Positions 1-8,322 of a DNA stretch of 64,000 nt are shown here, in pieces. The position numbers were made by a program, and so were the translations under genes. The notes under the pieces were generated by a model. It was not told the DNA's origin, ran no database searches, and saw only the letters and a list, made by a program, of their open reading frames with translations. Source of the stretch: Pararhizobium polonicum (GTDB lineage: Bacteria; Pseudomonadota; Alphaproteobacteria; Rhizobiales; Rhizobiaceae); the NCBI RefSeq assembly GCF_001687365.1, contig NZ_CM004502.1, positions 1 to 64,000 on the forward strand. Direction: 5' to 3'. Positions within the stretch are counted from its first letter, which is position 1. Every line of letters begins with the position of its first letter.

Positions 1-31
1 CGATTGCGAGGTGACTGTCGAATTAGGACTG

Positions 32-215
32 TTAGGACAAGTCGATATCCAGATTATCGCCACGGTCGAGGACGCCGAGCCACCAGGAATAGCCTGTAGC
101 CGCTCGTACGATGATGCCGGCGAAGTTCGCCCCTCCCCTTTCGACCGCTAGCGAAATATCGCCTTAGAACCTTGAGGTCTTCAACGGGCCGGCGGAGGCG
201 GTATCATCCCGTACA
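32..215 (-). pseudogene. possible decayed coding fragment
   Basis: The minus strand reads as about 43 protein-like codons with a core resembling NFAGIIVRAATGYSWWLG, ending at a TAA at 34..32. The frame has no start and is closed by an in-frame stop at its upstream end, while a second frame overlapping it (EDLKVLRRYF) looks like its continuation. This suggests a frameshifted gene remnant next to the replicon. I do not recognise the family, and chance composition is possible. Confidence 0.25.
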
Positions 216-408
216 GCTTGGGCCTTGGCTGATTTGTGCCCAGTGATTCTGCCGAGTCGCGAGTGAACCTTGCTAGGTGCATTGATTCACTCCCTGCGAA
301 ATGCCTCAATTTATGTGCAAATCTGCATTTAGTGGGGGCACATTGCAAAGAGAAAAATCCGCCTAACCCTCGGTTACCTATTGTAGATTCGCCCTTGGCC
401 CTTGCATC

Positions 409-437
409 TTGGCGTGTACGTTAACTTTCTGTTAATG
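409..437 (+). promoter_or_regulatory. candidate repA promoter and operator
   Basis: An inverted repeat TTAAC-TTTCT-GTTAA lies at 421-435, about 105 bases before the repA start. A loose promoter can be drawn around it (TTGGCG at 409-414, 17-base spacer, TTAATG at 432-437). repABC operons are autorepressed by RepA, helped by RepB, at a site upstream of repA, so a palindrome over the promoter is the expected arrangement. The hexamers are weak matches. Confidence 0.35.
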
Positions 438-539
438 ATAAAACTCTTGCAGACTCGCAGCATTCGCGTCTTATTGGACCTGCGGAGTTTATGGGGTGAG
501 CCCGCATTATACCGCAGATCATCTCCACAGGCGCAGAAA

Positions 540-1775
540 ATGGCGAAGATCAAGCAGACACCAGCACCAAAGGCCTCCCCATTGCGGGAGGTCGTGCGAC
601 GTCATTCGAACACCTTGTCGAAACAGCTCCAGGCCCATCAAGCAAAGATATTTCCTCCGCTCGCGAAAAAGACCATCAGAAACTTCACGCCTGCAGAAGT
701 GGCGAAGTTTCTGGGGCTTGCCGAAGGTTACCTTCGGACAGTCGTTGCGGATTTGGAAGGTCGCGCGGACAACGACTTCAAGCCGTTGACCGGTCCGGGC
801 AACCGCCGCGTCTATACTGTCGCCGATGTTGCGAAGTTGCGAAAGCTGCTTGACGAAACCACGCGCGGAGCCCGGGTGCCCCGACGATACGTCCAGAACC
901 GAACCGAAGGCGAGGATCTCCAGGTTATTGCGGTCATGAATTTCAAGGGCGGGTCCGGGAAGACGACGACCGCGGCTCATCTGGCCCAATATCTTGGACT
1001 CCGCGGATATCGCGTGTTGGCAATCGACCTCGATCCCCAAGCGAGCCTTTCCGCCCTGTTCGGCACACAGCCAGAGCTCGATGTGGGTGAGAACGAAACG
1101 ATTTACGGCGCCATTCGCTACGACGACGATCGTCGGTCTATGCGAGAGGTGATCCGGAAGACATACATCCCGGGGCTCGACCTTATTCCTGCAAACATCG
1201 AGTTGATGGAGTTCGAGCACACCACGCCCAAGGCCCTGATGCAGAAAAGGCCGAATGAGCCGATTTTCTTCGCACGGATCCAGACTGTAATCGAAGAGGT
1301 CGGAGACGACTACGATGTGGTCGTGATCGACTGCCCTCCTCAACTCGGCTTCCTCACGATGTCCGCGCTGACCGCAGCGACCTCGGTCCTGATCACCGTC
1401 CATCCGCAGATGTTGGATGTGATGTCCATGAACCAGTTTCTAGCGATGACTAGCGATCTGCTCGATGAGATTGCCAGCGTCGGCGCGGATGATCGGAACA
1501 ATTGGATGAGGTTTCTTATCACGCGTTTCGAACCCACCGACGGGCCGCAAAACCAGATGGTCGCTTTGCTTCGTAGCATGTTCGACGATGATGTCATGGT
1601 GAACTCGATGCTGAAAAGCACGGCGATTTCGGATGCCGGCCTGACCAACCAGACCCTGTTTGAGGTCGAACGGGGGCAGTTCACCAGAACGACTTACGAT
1701 CGGGCTTTGGAATCCATGAACAACGTTAACGCTGAGATTGAAGGTTTGATAAAGCAGGTTTGGGGGAGATCATGA
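540..1775 (+). CDS. repA: RepA partitioning ATPase
   Basis: ParA-family ATPase of the repABC replicon, 411 residues. It drives plasmid segregation with RepB and represses the operon. Visible features are an N-terminal winged-helix-like region (about residues 45-100, family-typical FTPAEVAKFLG), a deviant Walker A motif FKGGSGKTTT at about 135-144, and a switch motif VVVIDCPP in the second half. The reading frame is open from 402, but the stretch before MAKIKQT has no family resemblance, so I place the start at 540. No strong ribosome site is visible. It overlaps repB by four bases (ATGA), implying translational coupling. Confidence 0.95.
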   Translation: MAKIKQTPAPKASPLREVVRRHSNTLSKQLQAHQAKIFPPLAKKTIRNFTPAEVAKFLGLAEGYLRTVVADLEGRADNDFKPLTGPGNRRVYTVADVAKLRKLLDETTRGARVPRRYVQNRTEGEDLQVIAVMNFKGGSGKTTTAAHLAQYLGLRGYRVLAIDLDPQASLSALFGTQPELDVGENETIYGAIRYDDDRRSMREVIRKTYIPGLDLIPANIELMEFEHTTPKALMQKRPNEPIFFARIQTVIEEVGDDYDVVVIDCPPQLGFLTMSALTAATSVLITVHPQMLDVMSMNQFLAMTSDLLDEIASVGADDRNNWMRFLITRFEPTDGPQNQMVALLRSMFDDDVMVNSMLKSTAISDAGLTNQTLFEVERGQFTRTTYDRALESMNNVNAEIEGLIKQVWGRS

Positions 1776-2743
1776 GTCGGAAAGGGATATTCGACCATCT
1801 CAGCGACGTGGATGACGGGCTTTCGTTGCCTACGAAACCGCTCATGAAACCGAAATCAATGGCTGCCGTAAGCGAGTCGATCGGTAACCTGAATGATCGC
1901 ACCCGCAGAGCCGACGAAATCGAAAGACGTCTGGCCGAAGGGCAGGTTGTTGTCGACCTCGATGCTGCGGAAATCGATCCGTCGTTCGCGCAAGATCGCA
2001 TGCCGGGCGATATCGACGGCCTGAAGGCATCCATCAAGGAACAAGGTCAGCAGGTGCCTATCCTTGTGCGCCCTCATCCCGAGATGCCGGGCCGCTATCA
2101 GGTTGCCTTTGGTCACCGCAGACACCGGGCCGTGAGCGAGCTGGGGCTGCCGGTGAAAGCGATCGTTCGAGACTTGACCGACGAACAGCTTGTCGTAGCC
2201 CAGGGCCAGGAGAACAATGAGCGACAGGATCTGAGCTTTATCGAGAAGGCCCGATTTGCTGCTACGCTAAAAAGCCGCTTTCCACGGGACGTTATCATGT
2301 CTTCACTGTCAATCGACAAGAGCACGCTCTCAAAGATGCTTATGGTTGTTGACGCCCTGCCTCTTGATTTGATTGAGGCGATTGGCCCTGCGCCGAGTGT
2401 TGGTCGACCGAGTTGGCAACAACTGGCGGAACTCGTAGAAAAGGGATCGTCTTCCAAGGACGCAACGTTGTTCGCGGAATCAGATGTCGTGCAGGCATCG
2501 CCTTCCGATGAACGCTTCAAGCTTGTCGTGACGCATCTAAAGCCGACACGCGCTCAGCGCGGCGCTCCAGAGGTCCTGGTGACCCCGGGAGGTGAACGAC
2601 TTGCTCAGTTGAAGCAGAACAAGATCAAGATGGAAATCACAATCGACAAGAAGGCTACGCCAGATTTTGCGGCCTTCATCGTGGAACAACTCCCGGCACT
2701 CTATGAAGCACACCGGGCAGCGAAACAGAAACAAGGAGCTTAA
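1772..2743 (+). CDS. repB: RepB, ParB-type partitioning protein
   Basis: ParB/Spo0J-family centromere-binding protein of 323 residues. It contains the ParB N-terminal domain signature (ILVRPHPEMPGRYQVAFGHR, roughly residues 90-110, with the GHRR box) followed by a helix-turn-helix region (DKSTLSKML). It binds parS and works with RepA. The start at 1772 is chosen because GGGGGAG lies at 1762-1768, correctly spaced, and because ATG overlaps the repA stop. A start four codons earlier (1760) would lack this site. The gene is followed by the ctRNA gene and repC. Confidence 0.95.
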   Translation: MSRKGIFDHLSDVDDGLSLPTKPLMKPKSMAAVSESIGNLNDRTRRADEIERRLAEGQVVVDLDAAEIDPSFAQDRMPGDIDGLKASIKEQGQQVPILVRPHPEMPGRYQVAFGHRRHRAVSELGLPVKAIVRDLTDEQLVVAQGQENNERQDLSFIEKARFAATLKSRFPRDVIMSSLSIDKSTLSKMLMVVDALPLDLIEAIGPAPSVGRPSWQQLAELVEKGSSSKDATLFAESDVVQASPSDERFKLVVTHLKPTRAQRGAPEVLVTPGGERLAQLKQNKIKMEITIDKKATPDFAAFIVEQLPALYEAHRAAKQKQGA

Positions 2744-2748
2744 GCAGC

Positions 2749-2802
2749 AAAAGAAAAGGCCCCACAACGTCGCCGTCGTGGAACCCGATCTGTAAGTCTA
2801 GC
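2749..2802 (-). ncRNA. repABC antisense ctRNA (incompatibility RNA)
   Basis: The repB-repC gap carries the conserved counter-transcribed RNA gene of repABC plasmids. Read on the minus strand there is a promoter (2837-2809), a short transcript of about 54 bases, and an intrinsic terminator. ctRNA pairs with the repBC leader, lowers repC expression, and so sets copy number and incompatibility. The start near 2802 is estimated from the -10 position. Strand support is internal: the terminator stem pairs throughout (one G-U) only in the minus-strand RNA, whereas the plus strand would have an A-C mismatch. Confidence 0.85.
2750..2785 (-). terminator. ctRNA intrinsic terminator
   Basis: In minus-strand sense, CCACGACG and CGTTGTGG form an 8-bp stem (one G-U pair) around a GCGA loop. 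This is followed by GGCC and a U-rich tract (the complement of the A-rich run at 2750-2757). It ends the ctRNA and lies in the repC leader on the other strand, where the matching structure may hide the repC ribosome site. Confidence 0.75.
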
Positions 2803-2808
2803 AGCTAC

Positions 2809-2837
2809 AGAATCGCATTTCCTCGAATCCTCGTCAA
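2809..2837 (-). promoter_or_regulatory. ctRNA promoter
   Basis: On the minus strand, TTGACG (2837-2832) is separated by exactly 17 bases from GATTCT (2814-2809). This matches the strong constitutive promoters described for rhizobial repABC antisense RNAs. Confidence 0.75.
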
Positions 2838-2896
2838 GAGCTTTTGGCACCGTTTTGGTGAGCGGATTTCTTTTGCCTTTTGAAAGGTAGAAGACA

Positions 2897-4105
2897 ATGC
2901 AAACAGGAAGTGTAACGACGCCCTTCGGGCGGCGGCCAATGACGCTCGCACTCGTGCGTCGGCAGACGACGGAGATCAAGGCCGGAAAGACGGCCGAGAA
3001 GTGGAAAGTCTTCCGGGATGCTTCTGCAGCGATGGTGCCGCTTTGCCTTCAATCGAACAGCCTTGCCGTGCTTGACGCGCTATTGACCTTCTATCCAGAA
3101 AACGAGTTGCGCCACGACGCGCAGATGATCGTGTTTCCATCCAATGCTCAGCTTGCGCTGCGAGCGCACGGCATGGCCGGAGCCACGCTGCGTAGGCATC
3201 TCGCTGTCTTGGTCGAGGCCGGACTGATCGTTCGCAAGGACAGCGCCAACGGCAAACGATATGCTCGGAAGGACAACACAGGAACCGTGGAAAGCGCATT
3301 CGGGTTCGACCTTTCTCCCCTCCTCGCTCGCTCCGAAGAATTGGCAGTCTTGGCGCAGCAGGTTATGGCAGACCGCGCCGCCTTGAGAAGGGCAAAGGAG
3401 AGTTTGACGATTTGCCGTCGGGACGTCCGCAAGCTGATTACAGCAGCTATGGAGGAAGGTGCCGATGGGGACTGGGTGGATTTCGAGAACATGTATGTTG
3501 CACTGGTGGGCAGGATCCCCCGGGCCCCGGCCCTACTAGATGTCGAAGCCATCCTCGAAGAAATGCGAATGCTACAGGAAGAAATCGTCAATCGACTGGA
3601 AACGCACGAAGTTTCAAGTTCCATGAGCAGCAATCATGCTCACAGTGAGCAGCACATACAGAATTCAAACCCCGAATCCTTAAATGAACTTGAACCTGGC
3701 TCCAGAAAAATGCCAGAGGCGAAGGTGAGCAAACCTACTGGGGGCGGGAGTGGGCCGATAAAGACATTTCCGCTTGGAATGGTTCTTAAGGCCTGCCCCA
3801 CGATCTGCGACTACGGTCAGGGCGGCTCCGTCGAAAACTGGCGTGATTTGATGTCGGCGGCGGTCGTGGTTCGATCGGTGTTGGGCGTAAGCCCGTCGGC
3901 TTATCAAGACGCCTGTGATGCAATGGGACCGGAGAATGCCGCTGTGGCCGTGGCTTGCATTCTGGAAAGGGCCAACTTTATCAACTCGGCGGGCGGATAC
4001 CTGCGGGATCTGACGCGGCGAGCCGAGCGAGCGGAGTTTTCACTCGGCCCTATGATTATGGCGCTGCTGAAGGCGAATGGGGAGGCTAGTTTAAGGGCAG
4101 GTTAG
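2897..4105 (+). CDS. repC: RepC replication initiator
   Basis: 402-residue initiator restricted to alphaproteobacterial repABC plasmids, acting at an origin inside its own gene. Family features are the N-terminal region beginning MQTGSVTTPFGRRPM, a winged-helix core (LRAHGMAGATLRRHLAVLVEAGLI, about residues 95-120), a variable linker around residues 245-290, and a conserved C-terminal domain with GGYLRDLTRRAERAEFSLGP. The ribosome site GAAAGGTAG (2882-2890) fits the ATG at 2897. Expression should be limited by the ctRNA just upstream. Length is normal. Confidence 0.95.
   Translation: MQTGSVTTPFGRRPMTLALVRRQTTEIKAGKTAEKWKVFRDASAAMVPLCLQSNSLAVLDALLTFYPENELRHDAQMIVFPSNAQLALRAHGMAGATLRRHLAVLVEAGLIVRKDSANGKRYARKDNTGTVESAFGFDLSPLLARSEELAVLAQQVMADRAALRRAKESLTICRRDVRKLITAAMEEGADGDWVDFENMYVALVGRIPRAPALLDVEAILEEMRMLQEEIVNRLETHEVSSSMSSNHAHSEQHIQNSNPESLNELEPGSRKMPEAKVSKPTGGGSGPIKTFPLGMVLKACPTICDYGQGGSVENWRDLMSAAVVVRSVLGVSPSAYQDACDAMGPENAAVAVACILERANFINSAGGYLRDLTRRAERAEFSLGPMIMALLKANGEASLRAG
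3625..3700. other. candidate oriV (AT-rich tract inside repC)
   Basis: repABC origins map within the repC coding region, in an AT-rich stretch. The richest A/T stretch inside this repC is here, in the part encoding the poorly conserved linker (HIQNSNPESLNELE). Position is inferred from family knowledge plus composition; no iterons are visible. Confidence 0.4.
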
Positions 4106-4107
4106 AG

Positions 4108-4123
4108 GTTGGCAGCTGCCTAC
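4108..4123. promoter_or_regulatory. parS-like centromere site
   Basis: GTTGGCAGCTGCCTAC matches the rhizobial repABC parS pattern GTTNNCNGCNGNNAAC at every fixed position but one (T for A at position 14). It begins three bases after the repC stop, a known location for parS in this plasmid family. RepB is the expected ligand. Confidence 0.6.
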
Positions 4124-4274
4124 TCGGATAAACTATTGAAAATGAACATTATTCCTTTATCGGCATTTTCGGCTGTTTGGATTGTTGCTTAGCTGCCAGC
4201 TTTTTACGCGTTTCTCGACACGACGAAGTAGGAAGGTGAGCCCCGGAAGCCGCCTCTTTCTAGGCGGATCTGCA

Positions 4275-4530
4275 TCACCAAATCGGCAACCCATACCGAG
4301 CTCTTAACATCCCGGCGTCCGGGTCGGTTCGCAGACCATCCCTGCTAAGTTCAGGCAGGACCATGTCATTGAGTGCCTGAAGATCAACGGGCATTACAGG
4401 GCACATGACGTTGAAGCCGGCGGCGGCTGCGTTCTCGACCCAGCCTGCATGACGGACGCGACATACCGTCCCGTGCTGATGGCCAGCAGGTGTCCGCCGT
4501 CGCTGTCGTTTGGCAGCTCACCGCGGGTAT
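4275..4530 (-). pseudogene. decayed C-terminal fragment of LLM-class flavin monooxygenase
   Basis: The minus strand encodes ELPNDSDGGHLLA, then after a one-base frame change AAAGFNVMCPVMPVDLQAL, then VLPELSRDGLRTD ending LGLP-like (RYGLPIW) and a stop at 4277-4275. The order GFNVM.P.MP.DL then VVPEL.RRGL matches the C-terminus of NtaA/SnaA-type luciferase-like monooxygenases as I know them. No start and no N-terminal domain are present. This is a relic in the gap between repC and the next gene; the rest of 4124-4661 shows nothing else I can support. Confidence 0.45.
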
Positions 4531-4694
4531 CTACGGGTTCGGCGCGCATGGAGAGTTCTCGCTGGGGCAGACGCTCATCGCCCGCCCTCTATCCGAATAA
4601 CAATGGACTCTAAAGCAGTGTATCGTAAGAGGGAATCGGACAATGGCATCGTGCTGATAGGATGGGGCGCAATGTTGGTGAAGGCTGGGGTATC

Positions 4695-7600
4695 GTGAGA
4701 TTCATCGAGGGTACACCTGACATACCGGACGAACTGGTCGACGAGACGCTCAGCGGTAACGTCGTCTTCCTTTGTGGGGCCGGGATTTCGAGACGGGTGG
4801 GCTTGCCACTGTTTAAGGAACTCACGGAGCTGATCTACACCGAGCTTGGAGAAACCTATGAGGACGATCCGCCGGAAAAGGAATCCTTCGAAAAAAGGGA
4901 ATACGACCGCACCCTCCGGGCGCTGGAGAAGCGGCTCCGTCGCCCAGGCAGCGCGACGTCGCCGGTGCGCATTGCATGCGCAGCGAAACTCCAGGTGCCA
5001 GCCGGTGGGATCTTCCCCGATCATGAGGCGGTTGTCGTCCTGTCGCGCGATCGGGAAGGACACAGCAGGGTCCTGACGACCAATTTCGATACTCTGTTCG
5101 AGCGCGCGGCGGTACGACGGACAGAGGAGCGAGCGAGTGAAGCGATGAAGGCGCTGCCCAAGCCCGGCGGGCCCCGCGACTTCGGCATCCATCACCTGCA
5201 CGGGCGGCTTGCGGATCCGGAACTCGATCTTGCCGAAAGCGACCTGATCCTCACCAGCGCGGATTTCGGCGATGCCTATTTGCGCGACGGCTGGGCATCT
5301 CGCTACCTTGAGGACCGCATGCGGACCGCAACGCTTGTGCTCGTCGGCTACGGTGCAGAGGACGTTGCTTTGCGGCTGCTTCTGGAGACCCTCGACGTCG
5401 ACCGGGAGCGGTTTCCCGACCTCAATAAGGTCTATGCCCTGGATCGTTCTTCGGATGGCTCTGCCTCCCACTGGCGTGCGAAGGGCGTAATTCCGCTCGA
5501 GTTCGCCAGCCACGACGCTCTCTATGCGACACTCTCGGCCTGGGCGCGCTACGTCGAGCACCCGTCCGATTTCGAGCGGACACGAGTAAACGAAATCCTA
5601 GCAGGCTCTCCCGGAGAAGCTGCTGAATTCGAAAGGGCTCAGTTGCGCTCGCTGACACGGCGTGGGAATGCGGCGGCCCTTCTGGTGGAGGCAAATCCTT
5701 CCCTCGCCTGGTTGCCGGCCTTGGGGGAGCTTCAGCTCGTGCGTTTTGATGACCGTTGGCTTGCAGCCTGGGTTGGGAAAAACCTGCACGATCCGAGGGC
5801 GGTGAGCGAAGTCGTGGCCAGGCTTGCTTTGTTCGGACCTGGGGTTGCCGACACCCTCAGCTATAGTCTCAATCGATCCGGTGACGCGCTTGCGCCATTC
5901 CTGAAGCAGAGCTGGATGCTTCTGATCCGACATATGCGAAACAATGAGCGCGGGCTGACGCCGGCTTCCGGCTGGTACGATCTGCTTCCGGCGCTTGAGC
6001 ACGGTGACCGATCCGCCGAGACTGTAAGCCGCCTGACCCAACTGTTGAAGCCGGAACTCAAGATCGAGAGGCGTTTTCGCCGCGAGGACGACAAGCCGGA
6101 AGAGGCGACGTCGGTACACGACCTGATGCGGGTCGACTATGAGCCGGAGGAAAATATCGGGATCGACGAGGTGCTCTCCGCTTGGTCAGGCGATACGCCT
6201 CCAGAGGCCGATTTCCAGCTGGTCACAGCGCTTTCTCATGCGCTCGATAACACGCTCGATGATGCCTTGGACATTGGTGTCGAATCCAATCGGGGCTCCG
6301 GACTAACGGACTTCGACGTGGCCTCGGTTGGCGATCATGCGCAGAACCGTTATCGCCGCGGTTTTCTACCGATCGTGCGGACGATCGCCGAAATTTGGAC
6401 CCGCCTTGCGGACAAGGATCCCGCACGGGCGCGGGAGTTCGTCACCGCCTGGATATCCAGCCAGCATAAGCTCAATCATCGGCTTGCGCTGTTTGCCGCC
6501 GGGAACCCGACAGTCCCCGCGGACATGGTTAAAAAGGTGCTAACGACGTTGCCGAGCGCGGAACTGTTCCTGACGGCCGGGACCGTCGAGCTCTACCGAT
6601 TGCTCGTGAACCGCTGGAACGATCTCTCGGCGGAATGGCGCGATGCGGTTGAGGCGCGCATCCGCTCCGGTCCGCCGGGGGACTGGTTCAGGGAAGGGGC
6701 TGATGTCGACCGCTACATTGACCGGAGCAGGTTCGACCTCATCGGCAATCTCCTGCGAGCGGGGATTGACCTGTCGGCGGAGACACGCGATCTGCAAGAA
6801 GCGATCCTTCAGCGCTGGCCGGAATGGCAACTGCGGCCGGAAGCGCAATCGGGGTTTCATAGCTGGCATGAGTCCAGTGCGGAGCGGCTGCTTTCACAGC
6901 CGGAGAAACTGAAGGACATTCCGGATCAGGAACTGGTTGAGGTCGCGTTGAAGGAAGATGCTGAGGCCGATTTTGGCGACGGTCAGAATTGGCGCTCGAT
7001 CTGCGAACGTGAGCCTGACAGGGCGTTGCGGGCGCTGATCGTTGACGCGGAGATGGGGCGTTGGCGTGCCAACGCGTGGCGCCAGCTTCTCCTATCGGCG
7101 GCGATCGCCGCCGATCCGATCGCTGCAGAGCAAGTGAGCTCACGATTGCTGCAATGGCCCGACGCATCGTTCTCCGAGATCGCAAGTTACGCGGCCGAAT
7201 GGCTCGGCAAGCCCGAAATACTTGCCCAGGAGGAACTCCGTTGGCTGTTGTGGGACAGGCTGTGTCGTGTGCTTCCGGAGGAAGAGGGCGATGACATCCC
7301 CGACAGCGAACTTTTTCAAAAGGCGCTGAACGTCCCGATCGGAAAGCTTGCGGAAGTTCTCCTGCAGCTCATGCCGTCTTCGGAGAGCGATCCGCTCTTC
7401 GCCAAGGAGATTGTTGCGCGGCTCGACGCGCTCATCGAGATGCCGGGGAGGGGAGGGCTGCTTGCCCGCACGCGCCTCGCCGCCGAGCTCAGTTTCATGT
7501 TCGATCGTGCACCCGAGTGGACGACTGCAAGGCTGGTCCCGCTTTTTGCCTGGGACGCTCAGGACGCACCGGCCGTGTGGGCCGCACGGCAATATTCCCG

Positions 7601-8267
7601 CTTCATCGGCGGAGCGCGACTGTTCGCATTGACAAAGGAACCGTTCCTGCGGCTCTTCCGGCGCGTTGAAGTGCCGGACGAAGTCATAAGGACCTTTGCG
7701 GGGTGGCTTATCTCGATCCTCCTGGCCAACCAGACCGGTGACGCAGAGTACGATCTTTCGTTCGTTGAGGCACGCGTAGCCCTGCGGCGGACAAGACCGG
7801 AGGCCCTCCGGTCGGTAGCGCATGATCTTGCCGAAGAAATGGAAAGGGCAAAACCGGATCAGAAGCTGGCACGATGGCGAAATGTGGTCGGACCGGTGTT
7901 CCGGGGTATCTGGCCGCAGGACGTCGACCTATTGAGCGGCACGGTCACCTTCAAGTTTCTTCAGATCCTGCGAGCGACCGGCGAGGCGTTTCCCGAAGCT
8001 GCCGACGCCATCTTGCCGTTCATCGTTCCGGAAGAAAAGGAACAGGGAAACGCGGCTTATTCGATCGCCAAGGCAGATGAGGTGCTGTTTACCTCGGCGC
8101 CGGCGAAAATGTTGGACGTGGTCAGTGCGGCGGTCGGAAAGAAGCCTGCGGGATCTGTCTTCGACCTGCAGAAGGTTCTCGACCGGATCGCCGCAGCCGA
8201 GCCGAAGCTGGCCGATGGGAGGAAATTCCAAAGCCTCGTCCAAATGGCGCGTCCGCGGGGACTGTAG
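4695..8267 (+). CDS. large SIR2-domain protein, probable NADase defence effector
   Basis: 1190 residues. The N-terminal SIR2-like domain has its NAD-site motifs: FLCGAGIS at 25-32, TTNFD at 128-132, HHLHG with the likely catalytic His at 166-170, and GYGAED at 218-223. The remaining roughly 900 residues are mostly helical by eye, with no motif I recognise. Standalone SIR2 proteins of this size (the DSR-type group is about 1000 residues) deplete NAD on phage sensing, so a role in abortive defence is inferred. The GTG at 4695 is preferred (AAGG at 4681-4684); an ATG at 4662 adds 11 residues but lacks a good ribosome site. It stands alone and is convergent with the recombinase gene. Confidence 0.8.
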   Translation: MRFIEGTPDIPDELVDETLSGNVVFLCGAGISRRVGLPLFKELTELIYTELGETYEDDPPEKESFEKREYDRTLRALEKRLRRPGSATSPVRIACAAKLQVPAGGIFPDHEAVVVLSRDREGHSRVLTTNFDTLFERAAVRRTEERASEAMKALPKPGGPRDFGIHHLHGRLADPELDLAESDLILTSADFGDAYLRDGWASRYLEDRMRTATLVLVGYGAEDVALRLLLETLDVDRERFPDLNKVYALDRSSDGSASHWRAKGVIPLEFASHDALYATLSAWARYVEHPSDFERTRVNEILAGSPGEAAEFERAQLRSLTRRGNAAALLVEANPSLAWLPALGELQLVRFDDRWLAAWVGKNLHDPRAVSEVVARLALFGPGVADTLSYSLNRSGDALAPFLKQSWMLLIRHMRNNERGLTPASGWYDLLPALEHGDRSAETVSRLTQLLKPELKIERRFRREDDKPEEATSVHDLMRVDYEPEENIGIDEVLSAWSGDTPPEADFQLVTALSHALDNTLDDALDIGVESNRGSGLTDFDVASVGDHAQNRYRRGFLPIVRTIAEIWTRLADKDPARAREFVTAWISSQHKLNHRLALFAAGNPTVPADMVKKVLTTLPSAELFLTAGTVELYRLLVNRWNDLSAEWRDAVEARIRSGPPGDWFREGADVDRYIDRSRFDLIGNLLRAGIDLSAETRDLQEAILQRWPEWQLRPEAQSGFHSWHESSAERLLSQPEKLKDIPDQELVEVALKEDAEADFGDGQNWRSICEREPDRALRALIVDAEMGRWRANAWRQLLLSAAIAADPIAAEQVSSRLLQWPDASFSEIASYAAEWLGKPEILAQEELRWLLWDRLCRVLPEEEGDDIPDSELFQKALNVPIGKLAEVLLQLMPSSESDPLFAKEIVARLDALIEMPGRGGLLARTRLAAELSFMFDRAPEWTTARLVPLFAWDAQDAPAVWAARQYSRFIGGARLFALTKEPFLRLFRRVEVPDEVIRTFAGWLISILLANQTGDAEYDLSFVEARVALRRTRPEALRSVAHDLAEEMERAKPDQKLARWRNVVGPVFRGIWPQDVDLLSGTVTFKFLQILRATGEAFPEAADAILPFIVPEEKEQGNAAYSIAKADEVLFTSAPAKMLDVVSAAVGKKPAGSVFDLQKVLDRIAAAEPKLADGRKFQSLVQMARPRGL

Positions 8268-8322
8268 CGAGAAGAGGACTGTGCAACTGCCTCTCCACAC
8301 GATGAGGAGAGCAGTCTCAGCG

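Noticed and set aside
236-424. Short plus-strand frame before repA
   Set aside because: Lies in the repA upstream region and ends in the proposed promoter; no domain or conservation signal.
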